Assembly (NCBI RefSeq): GCF_022549215.1 | Contig: NZ_JAKZFC010000005.1 | Location: forward strand, 186,001 to 250,000 | DNA: 64,000 nt | Direction of reading: 5' to 3' | Source of the DNA: Solibacillus palustris | GTDB taxonomy: Bacteria; Bacillota; Bacilli; Bacillales_A; Planococcaceae | Part shown: positions 7,932-17,677 of the stretch, piece by piece | Numbering within the stretch: the first letter of the stretch is position 1 | How the letters are laid out: every line of letters begins with the position of its first letter | The notes under the pieces: generated by a model | Told to the model about the DNA's origin: nothing | Seen by the model: the letters and a program-made list of their open reading frames with translations, nothing else | Databases searched by the model: none | Position numbers and translations under genes: made by a program

Positions 7932-8771
7932 TTAAGACTTTGATAGCTCGATAAAGCCCTTTCCAAACACATCTCGTACATCATGGATTGTAATAAAGGC
8001 ATCCTTATCTACCGCTTTTACAATATTTTTTAGCTTAATGACTTCTTGTCTGCTAATAACGATATATAAAATTTCCTTTTGTTCCTTCGTATAATAGCCG
8101 TGCCCAGATAGGACAGTTACTCCACGATTCATTTTAAAGCTTACTTGATCCGCGATGGCATTCGGATTTTTTGAAATGATTGTCACCGCTTTTTGAGGAT
8201 TCACTCCTTCAATCACGAATTCCATAACCTTCGTTCCAATGTAAAGCATCATAATCGTAAGCATGAGTGCTTCTGCGCCGATAATGAAATAAGATGAAAA
8301 GGCAACGATTAGATCGAAAAAAAGTAGCGCGTAGCTAATATTCCAGCCAAGGAATTTATTCGCTATTCTCGCTAAAATGGTCGTGCCAGCAGTCGTACCA
8401 CCGACGCGGATTATTAATCCAATCCCAACACCAACAAAAACCCCACCAAAAATAGCATTAATCATAATTTCATCTGATTGAATTGACCAAGATTCTGTTA
8501 AATGTAAGAAAATTGAATTGAAGGTTACTGCGATAATTGTATAAATTGTAGTTTGCCTATTGAGGAATCGATAGCCCATAATTAATAGGGCGGCATTGAT
8601 TACAAAGCTGACAAGACCAGGAGACCATCCCATTACATAATAAAGAATAATCGTTACACCTGTTACGCCGCCTTCACCTAAATCGTGTGGAATAACGAAT
8701 AAGTTGATAGCAAGTGCAAAGAGGAATGCCCCAATCATTATAATAAGAATATCAATTGTAAATTTTTTCAT
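7932..8771 (-). CDS. YitT family membrane protein (DUF161/DUF2179)
   Basis: A 279-aa protein with five or six membrane helices in residues ~8-195 and a soluble C-terminal DUF2179 domain (~200-279, including GVTVLSGHGYYTKEQKEILY). The glycine-rich RVGGTTAGTTILARI stretch is typical of the YitT_membrane family. B. subtilis has several paralogues (YitT, YpjC, YvjA, YxkD) of unknown transport function. The ATG is preceded by GGAGTG. It is transcribed alone. Confidence 0.9.
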   Translation of the reverse strand: MKKFTIDILIIMIGAFLFALAINLFVIPHDLGEGGVTGVTIILYYVMGWSPGLVSFVINAALLIMGYRFLNRQTTIYTIIAVTFNSIFLHLTESWSIQSDEIMINAIFGGVFVGVGIGLIIRVGGTTAGTTILARIANKFLGWNISYALLFFDLIVAFSSYFIIGAEALMLTIMMLYIGTKVMEFVIEGVNPQKAVTIISKNPNAIADQVSFKMNRGVTVLSGHGYYTKEQKEILYIVISRQEVIKLKNIVKAVDKDAFITIHDVRDVFGKGFIELSKS

Positions 8772-8938
8772 TTTTCACTCCACCGTTTGTAACTAAATTT
8801 TTTCCATAGTTGAAATTGTTTCAATGGTGAACCATTTTATCGTATTGCTATGGAATTGGATAACGCCATCAGTTTTTTGATTAACTCAATGTGCCCGCAA
8901 TTTTATAGCATGCAAAGAGCTATTAATCAAACGAATGT

Positions 8939-9625
8939 TCAAATTAATATGAGCGGTAAAAACGCAAAGTTGTCTTCCCGAATAATTTTGCTCGATTGAT
9001 AAGAAATGGGCTGTCTAAAGATGGGCCCATCAATAACTGTTGTATGAAACTCGCCACCTTCACCTGAAGGATCTATGCCTCGAGATTTTAGCTCCTGCAC
9101 ATACTCATGTGTTAATACTTTCCCTAAATCATCTTCTCGCATACCTAGTGTTAAGTTAACGGTAGTTATGATCGTTTTAAAACCTAAATTAATGAAGCGT
9201 TCAACAACTTCTGAATGGTCAGCTTGCCATAAAGGCATTCCGAGTTTTAAGTTTGCGATGTTTGCAACTTTTTCATGCCAGCAGCCGTGCTCAGGCATAT
9301 CAAGATCGCCTGTAACAAGTGCATCTGCTCCTAAATTCTTCATTTTATTTAGCATCTCAATAAACGTCGCTTCGTAGTTTGCCCAGCTTGCTGCTGCAAA
9401 ATGAATAGGCAAGTCAATAGACTCGGCTTGTGCTTTTATAAAGTTTACGGTCATACCATGTGAGCGAGAGCGTGTCCCATCTTCCTCAAGTACGGTAATT
9501 AAACCTACTGCTTGCCCGGTTTTCATGGCCTCGTATAAAGCGAGTGTACTATCTTTACCACCGCTAAAGGAGGCAACAAACTTTTGACCATCAGCACCAG
9601 TTTTCCAATCTTTTAAATTTCCCAT
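8939..9625 (-). CDS. Dph6-related ATP pyrophosphatase (adenine nucleotide alpha hydrolase family)
   Basis: A 228-aa cytoplasmic enzyme. The PP-loop SFSGGKDST at ~19-27 binds ATP for adenylation. TGDLDMPEH and GEGGEFHT are typical of the diphthine-ammonia ligase (DUF71) family. Bacteria lack diphthamide, so the real substrate is unknown; a cobalamin- or nucleotide-salvage-type amidation has been proposed for bacterial members. The ATG follows AAGGAGATACATAGG. Its neighbours give no functional hint. Confidence 0.85.
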   Translation of the reverse strand: MGNLKDWKTGADGQKFVASFSGGKDSTLALYEAMKTGQAVGLITVLEEDGTRSRSHGMTVNFIKAQAESIDLPIHFAAASWANYEATFIEMLNKMKNLGADALVTGDLDMPEHGCWHEKVANIANLKLGMPLWQADHSEVVERFINLGFKTIITTVNLTLGMREDDLGKVLTHEYVQELKSRGIDPSGEGGEFHTTVIDGPIFRQPISYQSSKIIREDNFAFLPLILI

Positions 9626-9751
9626 CCTATGTATCTCCTTTTATATAGCGAATGAACAAAAGAACCTCTTATGTTGAATGAAGCATGCAAAAATAGCTCC
9701 TTGCCCAATGACTATTGTAAAGTAAATTAGCCTTTTTGGGCGTCAATCTAG

Positions 9752-9792
9752 AAAAAACCCATCCTCTCCACATATCGGAGAGAATGGTTTCC
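9752..9792 (-). terminator. Rho-independent terminator of the HEAT-repeat gene
   Basis: Read on the minus strand, AAACCATTCTCTCC pairs with GGAGAGGATGGGTTT and T6 follows. It separates the HEAT-repeat gene from the ATP pyrophosphatase gene downstream. Confidence 0.8.
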
Positions 9793-9815
9793 TATAAAAA
9801 ATATGAAATGACTAA

Positions 9816-10244
9816 TTACAGCTTAGCCCAGCGTTCCTCTAGCCAAGTCATAAATTGCTCACCTTTGTCGCCTTCATATGCATCAAATACATCTAAGCGC
9901 ATACGTTTTAGCTTTTCAGCAAACTCTGCAACGGTGTGTTCCTTTGGTAAGCTTTTTTTCACACGTAGGAAAATTTTATCTGTCCCTTTAATAATATCAA
10001 AACGCGCAGGTTTAGGTTTTTCCACGTTTTCACCAAACGATACAAGAGCATTGTAAGCTGCTGTTTGCACCGTGTAAACCGTATCATTTTTCATTCGGTT
10101 ATTTAATAAATCGATCACTTTTTCATGTCGATAAGCTGATAATGTTTCAACCGCGGCTAAACGCTCGCGCCAGCTAGAAGTATAATTGGCTTGTTTCTTT
10201 AATGCTTCATATTGTTCAGGTAATTCTTTTTCAAATGTTTTCAA
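9816..10244 (-). CDS. Small HEAT-repeat protein
   Basis: A 142-aa cytoplasmic protein with a TTG start behind GAGGTG. Two helical repeats in residues ~20-70 (WRERLAAVETLSAYRHEKVIDLLNNRM, then DTVYTVQTAAYNAL) match HEAT/PBS-lyase-like repeats. The remainder is charged and helical and ends in MTWLEERWAKL. Such proteins are common single genes in Bacillales and act as protein-binding scaffolds; no enzymatic residues are visible. It is divergent from the SDR gene. Confidence 0.7.
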   Translation of the reverse strand: MKTFEKELPEQYEALKKQANYTSSWRERLAAVETLSAYRHEKVIDLLNNRMKNDTVYTVQTAAYNALVSFGENVEKPKPARFDIIKGTDKIFLRVKKSLPKEHTVAEFAEKLKRMRLDVFDAYEGDKGEQFMTWLEERWAKL

Positions 10245-10391
10245 ATAATAGCACCTCTTTTTTTAACTAGAGGAAAAATGGAATTCTTCTTCTGATTTTT
10301 TCATTATACGTTGTCTTGGTGGAAAAAGCGATGTATTTGGGTGCTGGGTACTTGTACAATTAAAATGTATGAAGAGCGGGAGGGAAATAAA

Positions 10392-11129
10392 ATGTTTCAA
10401 AATAAAACTGTTGTTATTACAGGGGCAGCTCAAGGAATTGGTCGGTCGGTTGCGATTCACTTTGCAAAAGCTGGTGCAAATGTTGTCATTGCAGATATCG
10501 AAAATGACCTAGGTTTTCAATTAGCAGGGGAGCTATTAACTGAAGGGTACTCTGCCATTTTTATGCAAACGGATGTGCGTAGTGAGGAAAATGTGCGTCA
10601 AACGATGGAGATGGCAGCAAATCGTTATGGTAGGCTTCATATTTTAATTAATAATGTTGGGAAATCAAAATGGATTTCTCCACTAGAATTATCATTAGAC
10701 GATTGGGACGACATTATCCAGACGAATTTACGTAGCGTATTTTTATGCTCACGTGAAGCGGCAAAATTGATGCAAAGTGGCGGGGCTATTATTAATGTTG
10801 CTTCAACGCGCGCATTTATGTCCGAACAGCATTCAGAAAGTTATGCGGCTTCTAAAGGCGGCATTATTGCATTAACGCATGCATTAGCAAGCTCTTTTAG
10901 TGAGTTAAATATAACGGTAAACTGCATTTCTCCAGGGTGGATTGAAACGGGAGACTACGAGGGACTAAAACCGTCGGACCATTCCCAGCATTTTTCGAAC
11001 CGTGTAGGCAAACCAGAGGATATTGCGCGTGCCTGTTTGTATTTAGCGAATCCAGAAAATAATTTTGTTTCAGGTACGAATTTAACAATTGATGGTGGTA
11101 TGACGAAGAAGATGATTTATGCGGAGTAG
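10392..11129 (+). CDS. Short-chain dehydrogenase/reductase (SDR)
   Basis: A 245-aa NAD(P)-dependent oxidoreductase of the classical SDR type. The cofactor motif TGAAQGIG is at 10-17, NNVG at 87-90, and the catalytic residues are Ser138, Tyr151 and Lys155 (YAASK). The C-terminus VSGTNLTIDGGM is typical of the family. The start chosen is the ATG at 10392 behind GGGAGGG; the frame is open 27 codons further upstream without a better site. Asp35 at the end of beta-2 suggests preference for NAD. The substrate cannot be inferred. Confidence 0.9.
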   Translation: MFQNKTVVITGAAQGIGRSVAIHFAKAGANVVIADIENDLGFQLAGELLTEGYSAIFMQTDVRSEENVRQTMEMAANRYGRLHILINNVGKSKWISPLELSLDDWDDIIQTNLRSVFLCSREAAKLMQSGGAIINVASTRAFMSEQHSESYAASKGGIIALTHALASSFSELNITVNCISPGWIETGDYEGLKPSDHSQHFSNRVGKPEDIARACLYLANPENNFVSGTNLTIDGGMTKKMIYAE

Positions 11130-11135
11130 TAGAAA

Positions 11136-11163
11136 GGCGAATTCCTAGTACAAGGAATTCGCC
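11136..11163 (+). terminator. Inverted repeat after the SDR gene
   Basis: GGCGAATTCCT and AGGAATTCGCC form an 11-bp stem with a 6-nt loop, shortly after the stop codon. No T run follows, so it may work as an mRNA 3' hairpin. Confidence 0.5.
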
Positions 11164-11260
11164 AGTATGTCAAAATAAAAGTAATCGATAACGACCTAAT
11201 AAAAATGTTAGTACACCTATAATATTTTGATTACTGTACGAGCTACGACATTCAGAGTAT

Positions 11261-11893
11261 CTATTTATTGCTTTTTTTAAACAATTCTTTCGTTTTAAAC
11301 CCCGCTTCTAAAATCTGAATCATTTCTTGTTTTCGATGGGTCTGTGTTTCAGCCTTCTTCGCACTAAATACATAGCGTGCCCAATCCTTTTTGTAGCCAG
11401 GTGTTAAACTTTCATAAAGTGATAAAGCCTTTGGATAATCATTTAAAAAGCGCGTAATTTCAGGGATATGTCCCTCGTAATCGCCAACACGCTGGCTAGA
11501 AGCAGTCTTTTTTGGCTTAATCTGCGCATGCTTCATACCAAGTATTGAAAACGTATCATCGAGTGATTGCAGACTCGTAAATTTGATGGCACTTTGTAGA
11601 GCATATTTGTCGTCATCCACCTGCAGTGCGGGGAAAATTTCATCTCGGCCAAGATAAGTTGCGTATTGCTTATTCCCTTTTTTTGGATAAATAAAAAACA
11701 AGTAGCCATCTAGTGCAAGTGATTTTGCCGCAATGACCGATCGTAATCCCTTTACCATTTCCTCTAGACTGTAAACAAAATAGAGGATTCGATCGTATGT
11801 TTGTTCATTTGAAGTTGTAGTAATCGTAAAGTTTTCCGGCGCATGTAAAACTTGAACCTTTAACACATTTTGTAATTTAAACTTTTTCTCCAA
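11261..11893 (-). CDS. YdeI/OmpD-associated family protein
   Basis: About 210 aa, cytoplasmic. The C-terminal third (ITRFLNDYPKALSLYESLTPGYKKDWARYV, with SAKKAETQTHRKQEMIQIL) is the signature of the YdeI/OmpD-associated family, found in many bacteria and sometimes called bacteriocin-protection protein. The N-terminal half carries a DUF1801-like fold (LRSVIAAKSLALDGYLFFIYPKKG). The likely start is a TTG at 11893, six bases behind GGGAGTGG; a GTG at 11902 lies inside that ribosome site and is less plausible. Function is unknown. Confidence 0.75.
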   Translation of the reverse strand: MEKKFKLQNVLKVQVLHAPENFTITTTSNEQTYDRILYFVYSLEEMVKGLRSVIAAKSLALDGYLFFIYPKKGNKQYATYLGRDEIFPALQVDDDKYALQSAIKFTSLQSLDDTFSILGMKHAQIKPKKTASSQRVGDYEGHIPEITRFLNDYPKALSLYESLTPGYKKDWARYVFSAKKAETQTHRKQEMIQILEAGFKTKELFKKSNK

Positions 11894-12000
11894 AAATCCC
11901 ACTCCCTCGAATGCTTATTATTAAAATTATTACTAGTATTTTTAGAATAGCAAATGAGATGCGAATAAAATAGAGGTTTGTAATAGCTGTATAGCTAGAA

Positions 12001-12219
12001 TTGAAGAGGCAGCATCGGGATTGGCAACTGAATAAAGATAAACTTCTTGGGAATTTAAAGTATGCGGTATTAAATGGACGCGGTGAGCTTACATCAGATA
12101 TTAGAAGTGTTTCAACACATGTGCTTTCTGATGTTCAGCAAGTTGTACAAGGTAATAAGATTATTTGGTTCACACGTGATATGAAGAAAAAAGTGATGTA
12201 TGAATTAGAAATTGAATAG
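12001..12219 (+). CDS. Short hypothetical protein, possibly a gene remnant
   Basis: 72 codons with a TTG start, no convincing ribosome site and a stop codon just upstream. The product is charged, with no signal peptide or helix, and reads like an internal or C-terminal piece of a larger soluble protein (IIWFTRDMKKKVMYELEIE). No family was recognised. It may be a non-functional remnant. Confidence 0.35.
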   Translation: MKRQHRDWQLNKDKLLGNLKYAVLNGRGELTSDIRSVSTHVLSDVQQVVQGNKIIWFTRDMKKKVMYELEIE

Positions 12220-12271
12220 GTATTAATAGAGGAACTGTCCAAAAAAGTATTTGCTTTTTGATCAGTATCAG

Positions 12272-12311
12272 TAAAAAGTCTGCCCAAAAGATCATTCCGG
12301 ACAGACCTTTC
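12272..12311 (-). terminator. Rho-independent terminator of pdxST
   Basis: On the minus strand AGGTCTGTCC pairs with GGGCAGACTTTTT around a 17-nt loop, and a T run follows. It lies directly after the pdxT stop. Confidence 0.8.
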
Positions 12312-12326
12312 TACTATTTAAGTCTT

Positions 12327-12941
12327 TCAAAGTTGATCAGACTTGCAGCATTTTTCTCCATTCTGTTCAACCATCATTAAAAAATACTTCATTACGCGTA
12401 CATCCTCTGTTAACTCTGGATGGAAAGAACAGCCCAAGTACTGTCCATCGCGAGCGAGTACAATACGACCATCATATTCTGCGAGTACCTCTACATTTTC
12501 ACCAACTGAAACAATATGCGGGGCACGGATAAAGACAGCAGCTACATCTTCTCCGATACCTTTCGCATGGAGCTTGACTTCAAAGCTATCCTTTTGACGC
12601 CCAAAAGAATTGCGCTCCACTACACTATTCATAAGTCCTATATGGGGCGCATCATAGCCGACAACTTCACAAGCTAATAAAATCAAACCTGCACAAGTAC
12701 CGAAAATGGGCCTACCGCTTTGTCCAAAAGCACGTAATGGTTCAAGAAATTGATAGTGATCGATTAGTTTTCGCATTGTTGTACTTTCACCACCAGGTAA
12801 GATTAAGCCGTCAATGTCAACCAAATCCACAACATGCTTAACAACAACTGCCTGTGCACCGACTGTTTCAATGGCGTTTACATGCTCACGAACTGCTCCC
12901 TGTAAAGCGAGAACACCAATCTTTTTTCGATTACCAGCCAC
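12327..12941 (-). CDS. pdxT: Pyridoxal 5'-phosphate synthase glutaminase subunit PdxT
   Basis: A 204-aa class I glutaminase that supplies ammonia to PdxS for de novo PLP synthesis in the cytoplasm. Nucleophile Cys83 lies in GTCAGL; the His and Glu of the triad are in [22 protein letters not shown] near the N-terminus and [12 protein letters not shown] match B. subtilis PdxT closely. The start is a GTG inside the last codons of pdxS (11-nt overlap), so the two subunits are translationally coupled. The N-terminus is a few residues longer than in B. subtilis because of this start. Confidence 0.96.
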   Translation of the reverse strand: MAGNRKKIGVLALQGAVREHVNAIETVGAQAVVVKHVVDLVDIDGLILPGGESTTMRKLIDHYQFLEPLRAFGQSGRPIFGTCAGLILLACEVVGYDAPHIGLMNSVVERNSFGRQKDSFEVKLHAKGIGEDVAAVFIRAPHIVSVGENVEVLAEYDGRIVLARDGQYLGCSFHPELTEDVRVMKYFLMMVEQNGEKCCKSDQL

Positions 12942-13815
12942 GTTCCTGCATCCGATCCGCAGCCGCTAATTTTGAAATTTCAATACCAGTCATTGGTGAA
13001 CCTAAATCTTTAGACACGCGAGCGATTAACTCATAATCTCGATAGTGTGTTGTTGCTTCCACAATTGCGCGTGCAAATTTTTCAGGATTTTCCGATTTAA
13101 AAATACCAGAACCTACGAATACACCGTCAGCACCTAGCTCCATCATTAACGCGGCATCTGCAGGCGTTGCTACACCTCCAGCTGCAAAGTTAACAACTGG
13201 TAACCGACCTAAGCGCTTAATTTCTAACAATAATTCAAAAGGTGCACCTAACAGCTTAGCTTCGGTCATTAGCTCATCTACGTTCATGCCGACAACACGT
13301 CGTACTTGCGCATTTACTTTACGAATATGACGAACGGCCTCGACAATATTTCCTGTACCGGGCTCACCCTTTGTACGTAGCATTGATGCCCCTTCGCCGA
13401 TACGACGAGCAGCCTCACCTAAATCACGGCAGCCACATACGAATGGTACTGTATAGTCACTTTTTAATAAATGGAATTCTTCATCTGCCGGTGTTAATAC
13501 CTCAGATTCATCGATATAATCCACACCCATTGATTCTAATACACGCGCTTCTGTAATATGACCGATACGTGCTTTCGCCATAACTGGAATTGTAACGGCA
13601 GCCATTACTTCTTCAACAATTTTTAAATCCGCCATACGTGCAACGCCGCCAGCTTTACGAATATCTGAAGGAACACGCTCTAACGCCATAACTGCTACTG
13701 CTCCAGCTGCCTCAGCGATTTTTGCTTGCTCGGCGTTGACAACATCCATAATAACGCCACCTTTTTGCATTTCTGCCATCCCTCGTTTTACACGATCTGT
13801 ACCAAATTGAACCAT
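12931..13815 (-). CDS. pdxS: Pyridoxal 5'-phosphate synthase subunit PdxS
   Basis: A 294-aa (beta/alpha)8 barrel that condenses ribose 5-phosphate, glyceraldehyde 3-phosphate and ammonia to PLP; it forms a dodecamer with PdxT. The catalytic Lys81 (MAKARIGH) and Lys149 (RTKGEPG) fall at exactly the family positions. The start is the ATG at 13815 behind AGGAGG; the frame is open 46 codons further upstream, but that stretch is non-coding in character. It is first gene of a pdxST operon, divergent from the chemotaxis receptor. No pdxR (MocR type) regulator lies next to it. Confidence 0.97.
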   Translation of the reverse strand: MVQFGTDRVKRGMAEMQKGGVIMDVVNAEQAKIAEAAGAVAVMALERVPSDIRKAGGVARMADLKIVEEVMAAVTIPVMAKARIGHITEARVLESMGVDYIDESEVLTPADEEFHLLKSDYTVPFVCGCRDLGEAARRIGEGASMLRTKGEPGTGNIVEAVRHIRKVNAQVRRVVGMNVDELMTEAKLLGAPFELLLEIKRLGRLPVVNFAAGGVATPADAALMMELGADGVFVGSGIFKSENPEKFARAIVEATTHYRDYELIARVSKDLGSPMTGIEISKLAAADRMQERGW

Positions 13816-14070
13816 GAGTAAAAACCTCCTAAAGATTAATACGTTTAGTATAGCGGGAATTGATATCTTTGAAAGTATCAAAATATAACTTTTCGAAGTG
13901 GTCAGTTTGGGGCTTTTTTTTTCCACCTCAACACCAACTAAATTAATCCCCATTTTTTAACACTGTACAATTCAAATTTCCTACAATTCCTGTTATGATA
14001 TTTGTTGTGACAAAATTGTGATAAAATTGTCAAAAAATAATAATGCGATAAATTACATAGAGGTGAAAGT
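13816..14070. promoter_or_regulatory. Divergent intergenic region between pdxS and the chemotaxis receptor gene
   Basis: 255 bases of AT-rich DNA that must hold both promoters. The pdxS side has a strong AGGAGG ribosome site; the receptor side has AGGTGA at 14061-14066 before a GTG start. An unambiguous -35/-10 pair or sigma-D site could not be assigned by eye. Confidence 0.4.
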
Positions 14071-16032
14071 GTGCGCAAGAAAACGATGAGAACGAGGTTA
14101 ACTTTTCTATTATTAGCAGTATGTATTTTACCGGTTCTCGTAACTGTAGTAGTCAATTATTTTGCAACAACATCAAGCTTTGAATCGATTCAAAATGAAG
14201 ATCAAAAGCAAATGGAACATATTGTGAATACCCAAGTAGAAACAGAAAAGGCGCAACTGCAGGCGATCGCTACATCACTTGCGAAAAATCCAGAAGTGGC
14301 GGCTATTTTGCAATCAACGAACCGCACTTCTATAAATGAAAGCATGAAGGCGCTGTTTACCAAACTTCAACATGAGCAGCAGCTAGCCGTACTAGAAATA
14401 GGAGATGCACAAGGAATGGTTCATGTGCGCGGCCATAATTTGGAGCAATTTGGTGATGATAAGTCCAAAACTTCTGCAATTCAGGAAACCTTAAATGGCA
14501 ACGTAATTAGTGGGCTAGAGTATGGGAAAAGTGGACTAGCGATTCGTGCATTCGCTCCGATTGAAGTGAACGGAACAATTATTGGTACGGTTCAAGTTGG
14601 GGTAAATGATCAATTTATTCAGCTTATTCAGGAATTATTGCCACTTGTACAGCTTCAATTTTTAAATCCAGAAGAGCTAGAAACTTTTCTTGCCAAAAGC
14701 GAGGACGTCTCTTTAAAAGAATTGTTAAACGGTGACGCTACACGTGTATTTAAAGAAGATGCACAAGTAATCGAAAGCTACTTGCCATTTTTAGACCCAA
14801 CAGGAAAAGAAGTAATTGGCGTCATGTTGCTGAAGCAAGATGTTTCGGCAATGCAATCCATCCAATCAGGTATGTTTACAACGGGTATCATTGTATTAGT
14901 GCTTGCATTCTTCGTAGCCATTGTTATTGCAACGGTTTATAGCAAATCGTTAACAGCCCCCGTTGCAAAAACGGCGAGTGCGTTACAGCGTTTACGAGAT
15001 GGTGATTTAACACAAACAATCGAATTAACAAATCGTCAAGATGAAATGGGTATGATGATGCAAGATATGAAAGATATGCAACAGCAGCTTCATAGTACAA
15101 TTAAAGAAGTTGCGCTTGCCTCAGAAACTGTTTCTGCTCAAAGTATCCTGTTAAAAGAAGATGTGTCAATTGCGTCGTCTAGCTCACAAGCAATAACGCA
15201 AGTGATGGAAGATATTTCTTCCGGAGCAGAGCGTCAAACTTTCGCCATTACAGAAGTTTCAGAAACGGTAAATGATTTTTCAAACCGCTTACAAGAAACC
15301 GTACAGCAAAGTACCATCTTACAAAACTCGTCTCAATCGGTACGTGTGCTATCAGTAAAAGGTGCACAACTGATGCATGCCTCATCAGCGCAAATGAATG
15401 AATTGCAAATGGTCATGAATGATGCGGTAACAAAAATGGCAGCATTAGACATTCAAGCAAGTAAAATTACAACGTTCGTATCCATTATTGAAGAGGTAGC
15501 GAATCAAACGAATTTGCTTGCATTAAACGCTTCGATTGAGGCGGCACGTGCTGGGGAACATGGCAAAGGTTTTGCTGTAGTGGCAGAAGAGGTACGCAAG
15601 CTTGCGGTTCAAGTAGAGCAGTCCGTTTCAGAAATTACGTCCATTGTTTCAACGATACAGCGCGATTCCACAAATGTAAGTGGTTCGTTACAAAACGGCT
15701 ATACACAAGTAGAACTCGGCGTGAGCCAATTAGCAACAACTTCGCAAACCTTTAATGAAATCGAACAGGCAGTAGCTACGATTACCGAGGCGATTGCTGA
15801 AATGATGCAAGGTTTAGCACAAATGAACGGTGAAAGTCAGGAAATTAATGCAACAGTTCAAGAAATTGCTGCGATTAGTGAAGAAACGACAGCCGCTGTG
15901 GAAGAAACAACGAGCACATTAACGGAATCGAGTGCATCTATGCAAAACATTGCCGTTTCGACCGAGCAGTTAACACAACTAGCAGAGCAATTAAATCGAA
16001 TTGTTAAACAGTATAAAGTTCATCGGTCATAG
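14071..16032 (+). CDS. Methyl-accepting chemotaxis protein
   Basis: A 653-aa transmembrane chemoreceptor. TM1 is at ~11-33, an extracellular Cache-type sensor at ~34-265 (including [15 protein letters not shown] beta strands near [14 protein letters not shown]), TM2 at ~268-292, HAMP at ~293-350, and the cytoplasmic signalling coiled coil follows. The conserved hairpin tip [21 protein letters not shown] lies near residues 476-500, where CheA and CheW dock. The GTG start is preceded by AGGTGA. The ligand is unknown. It is a monocistronic gene. Confidence 0.95.
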   Translation: MRKKTMRTRLTFLLLAVCILPVLVTVVVNYFATTSSFESIQNEDQKQMEHIVNTQVETEKAQLQAIATSLAKNPEVAAILQSTNRTSINESMKALFTKLQHEQQLAVLEIGDAQGMVHVRGHNLEQFGDDKSKTSAIQETLNGNVISGLEYGKSGLAIRAFAPIEVNGTIIGTVQVGVNDQFIQLIQELLPLVQLQFLNPEELETFLAKSEDVSLKELLNGDATRVFKEDAQVIESYLPFLDPTGKEVIGVMLLKQDVSAMQSIQSGMFTTGIIVLVLAFFVAIVIATVYSKSLTAPVAKTASALQRLRDGDLTQTIELTNRQDEMGMMMQDMKDMQQQLHSTIKEVALASETVSAQSILLKEDVSIASSSSQAITQVMEDISSGAERQTFAITEVSETVNDFSNRLQETVQQSTILQNSSQSVRVLSVKGAQLMHASSAQMNELQMVMNDAVTKMAALDIQASKITTFVSIIEEVANQTNLLALNASIEAARAGEHGKGFAVVAEEVRKLAVQVEQSVSEITSIVSTIQRDSTNVSGSLQNGYTQVELGVSQLATTSQTFNEIEQAVATITEAIAEMMQGLAQMNGESQEINATVQEIAAISEETTAAVEETTSTLTESSASMQNIAVSTEQLTQLAEQLNRIVKQYKVHRS

Positions 16033-16130
16033 ACGGTGGTATGCGTATTAATGGGAGTTTTCAAAGAGTACTAACTGTGATACAGTAGCTACACTACCGC
16101 CAAGCAATTGGCAAATATGGAGGCGATGTA

Positions 16131-16481
16131 ATGACAAATACAGTAGATGAGTTTGTAGAATCATTAGTAGCGGCAACGATTAATAATGAAGTGAAGTGGA
16201 GCGCGGGTTCAGAAGGGTTAACTGATGCAATCGAAGAAGTATATGGCAATGCAGATACGCTATATACGTTTTTTGATGAGGAAGCGGGTGCCAATGTAGT
16301 GCTTGCGACATATCAGTATTACGAAGGTGATGTAGAAGCCGATGAATTCATAAAAGACGGAGCGAGTATTCTACTTGTAGACGCTGATGATTTTGAAATT
16401 TTAAATGAAATTACGGATGAAGATGTAGAAGATGCAGCAATTTTTAAGACGCTAATCGAGGCGATTAAAGAAGCAAAGTGA
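16131..16481 (+). CDS. Small acidic hypothetical protein
   Basis: A 116-aa protein, strongly acidic (many Asp/Glu, including ITDEDVEDAA), with no signal peptide or membrane segment. A good ribosome site (GGAGGCG) precedes the ATG, and a terminator follows, so it looks like a real single-gene unit. The alternation of hydrophobic strands and acidic turns suggests a compact alpha/beta fold. No family was recognised. Confidence 0.65.
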   Translation: MTNTVDEFVESLVAATINNEVKWSAGSEGLTDAIEEVYGNADTLYTFFDEEAGANVVLATYQYYEGDVEADEFIKDGASILLVDADDFEILNEITDEDVEDAAIFKTLIEAIKEAK

Positions 16482-16492
16482 TTAATAAAATG

Positions 16493-16534
16493 AAGGCAGT
16501 CTATGACCAAATTATATTGGCTAGGCTGCCTTGT
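16493..16534 (+). terminator. Probable terminator after the acidic protein gene
   Basis: GGCAGTCT and AGGCTGCC form an 8-bp stem (one mismatch) with a long loop, followed by TTGTTAT. Confidence 0.5.
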
Positions 16535-16596
16535 TATATGAAAGCTATATAAAGCAGTGTTTGCGTAAAGTGAATTATTGACCAATACATAACTTA

Positions 16597-16639
16597 AAAA
16601 CTCCCTATTTGTGTAGTTTGTGCACAGATAGGGAGTTTT
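16597..16639 (-). terminator. Rho-independent terminator of the NlpC/P60 gene
   Basis: AAAAACTCCCTAT (left) and ATAGGGAGTTTTG (right) form an ~11-bp stem. On the minus strand the stem is followed by T5. Confidence 0.85.
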
Positions 16640-16651
16640 GCTTGTATGAAA

Positions 16652-17251
16652 TTAAATGTGACCATAGCCTGTAAACTTCGATTTCCAATAGCCTTCATGG
16701 ATAGATGTGATGTTTACTTTAGATCCACTTGCGTTAATCATTTTACCGTTACCCATGTAAATACCTACATGTGAAATGCCTTTTTTATACGTGTTACTAA
16801 AGAACACTAAGTCCCCAACTTTAGGCGTGGATACCTTTGTTGCGTTATTATATAAGCTTGCGGCAGTTTGACGTCCCACTGATTTACCTGATTTTGAAAA
16901 TACATAAGAAACGAAACCTGAGCAATCAAAACCAGATGGTGATGAACCACCAAAAACATAGGGTGTGCCTAATTGTTGTTTGGCTACAGAAATTACTCTA
17001 GAGCTGTTTACTGAAGCCGAAGTAGCATGATTAGAACCAATTTGTAGTTTTTGTCCAACGTTGATGTTTGTTGATATTAAGCTATTTGAACTCATAATCG
17101 ATGAGTAAGTCGTACCGTATTGTTTAGCGATTTTAGCTAATGTATCGCCACTTTTTACAGTATATGTAGCTGCAGAAGCGCCAGACATAGATGTAAATAA
17201 AAGTGATGTACCTAAAGAGAATGCTGCAATTGTCTTAAAAAATTTTTTCAT
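16652..17251 (-). CDS. Secreted LysM - NlpC/P60 peptidoglycan endopeptidase
   Basis: A 199-aa secreted hydrolase that should cut the stem peptide (D-gamma-Glu to diamino acid) of peptidoglycan. The signal peptide is 1-27 (cleavage after ASA), a single LysM is at ~29-71 (YTVKSGDTLAKIAKQYG), and NlpC/P60 at ~83-199 has Cys110 in FDCSGFV, a His in SHVGIYMG and the third polar residue further on. It resembles a short version of B. subtilis LytE/CwlS/LytF, which have several LysM repeats. Transcribed alone. Confidence 0.92.
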   Translation of the reverse strand: MKKFFKTIAAFSLGTSLLFTSMSGASAATYTVKSGDTLAKIAKQYGTTYSSIMSSNSLISTNINVGQKLQIGSNHATSASVNSSRVISVAKQQLGTPYVFGGSSPSGFDCSGFVSYVFSKSGKSVGRQTAASLYNNATKVSTPKVGDLVFFSNTYKKGISHVGIYMGNGKMINASGSKVNITSIHEGYWKSKFTGYGHI

Positions 17252-17432
17252 GATATATGTTAAACCTCGTATATGTAAGTTTTTATAGCTCGAACTGAAC
17301 TAACGAGATTAATCATAACAAAGAAATATTTCACCTACTTTTCAATAATATTAAAAGTAAATGTTATTTTGTAATAATATCGTAATATGATGTGGGAGAT
17401 TAAAAAGGGGGCCTCATAAAAACTCGGGCAAA

Positions 17433-17531
17433 ATGAATAATGAAGTTACGAAGCCATATATTTTATGTGATTCAACTGCACCAAAAGTGATGCATTTTGC
17501 GTTAGAGTCGGCCGTACAACATATTAAATAA
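17433..17531 (+). CDS. Possible 32-aa peptide in the gap 17252-17677
   Basis: An ATG opens 32 codons ending in AVQHIK, directly followed by a strong terminator. The frame is open back to 17391, and AAGGGGG lies ~21 bases before the ATG, which is far for a ribosome site. The peptide contains one Cys and is neither a signal peptide nor a membrane segment. It may be a small gene, the end of a decayed gene, or chance. The rest of this 426-base gap holds only the upstream region of the NlpC/P60 gene. Confidence 0.3.
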   Translation: MNNEVTKPYILCDSTAPKVMHFALESAVQHIK

Positions 17532-17534
17532 GCA

Positions 17535-17576
17535 AACCGCTGTATGTTATAGATTGTAAGCATATAGCGGCTTTTT
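17535..17576 (+). terminator. Rho-independent terminator
   Basis: CCGCTGTATG pairs with CATATAGCGG around a 14-nt loop, then CTTTTTG. It implies that something is transcribed rightward just before it, but no clear gene exists there. Confidence 0.75.
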
Positions 17577-17677
17577 GTTGTTATCCTTACTTTATGCATG
17601 AGGCGTTATTAATTTGAATCTTTACTGCGTTCAATTTCGTATTACAGAAAAAGCCTTTCGAAAAGGAGTGGAGATCG

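Noticed and set aside
13816-13953. N-terminal extension of pdxS (46 extra codons)
   Set aside because: The AGGAGG site and the exact 294-aa family length fix the start at 13815; the extension has no family similarity.
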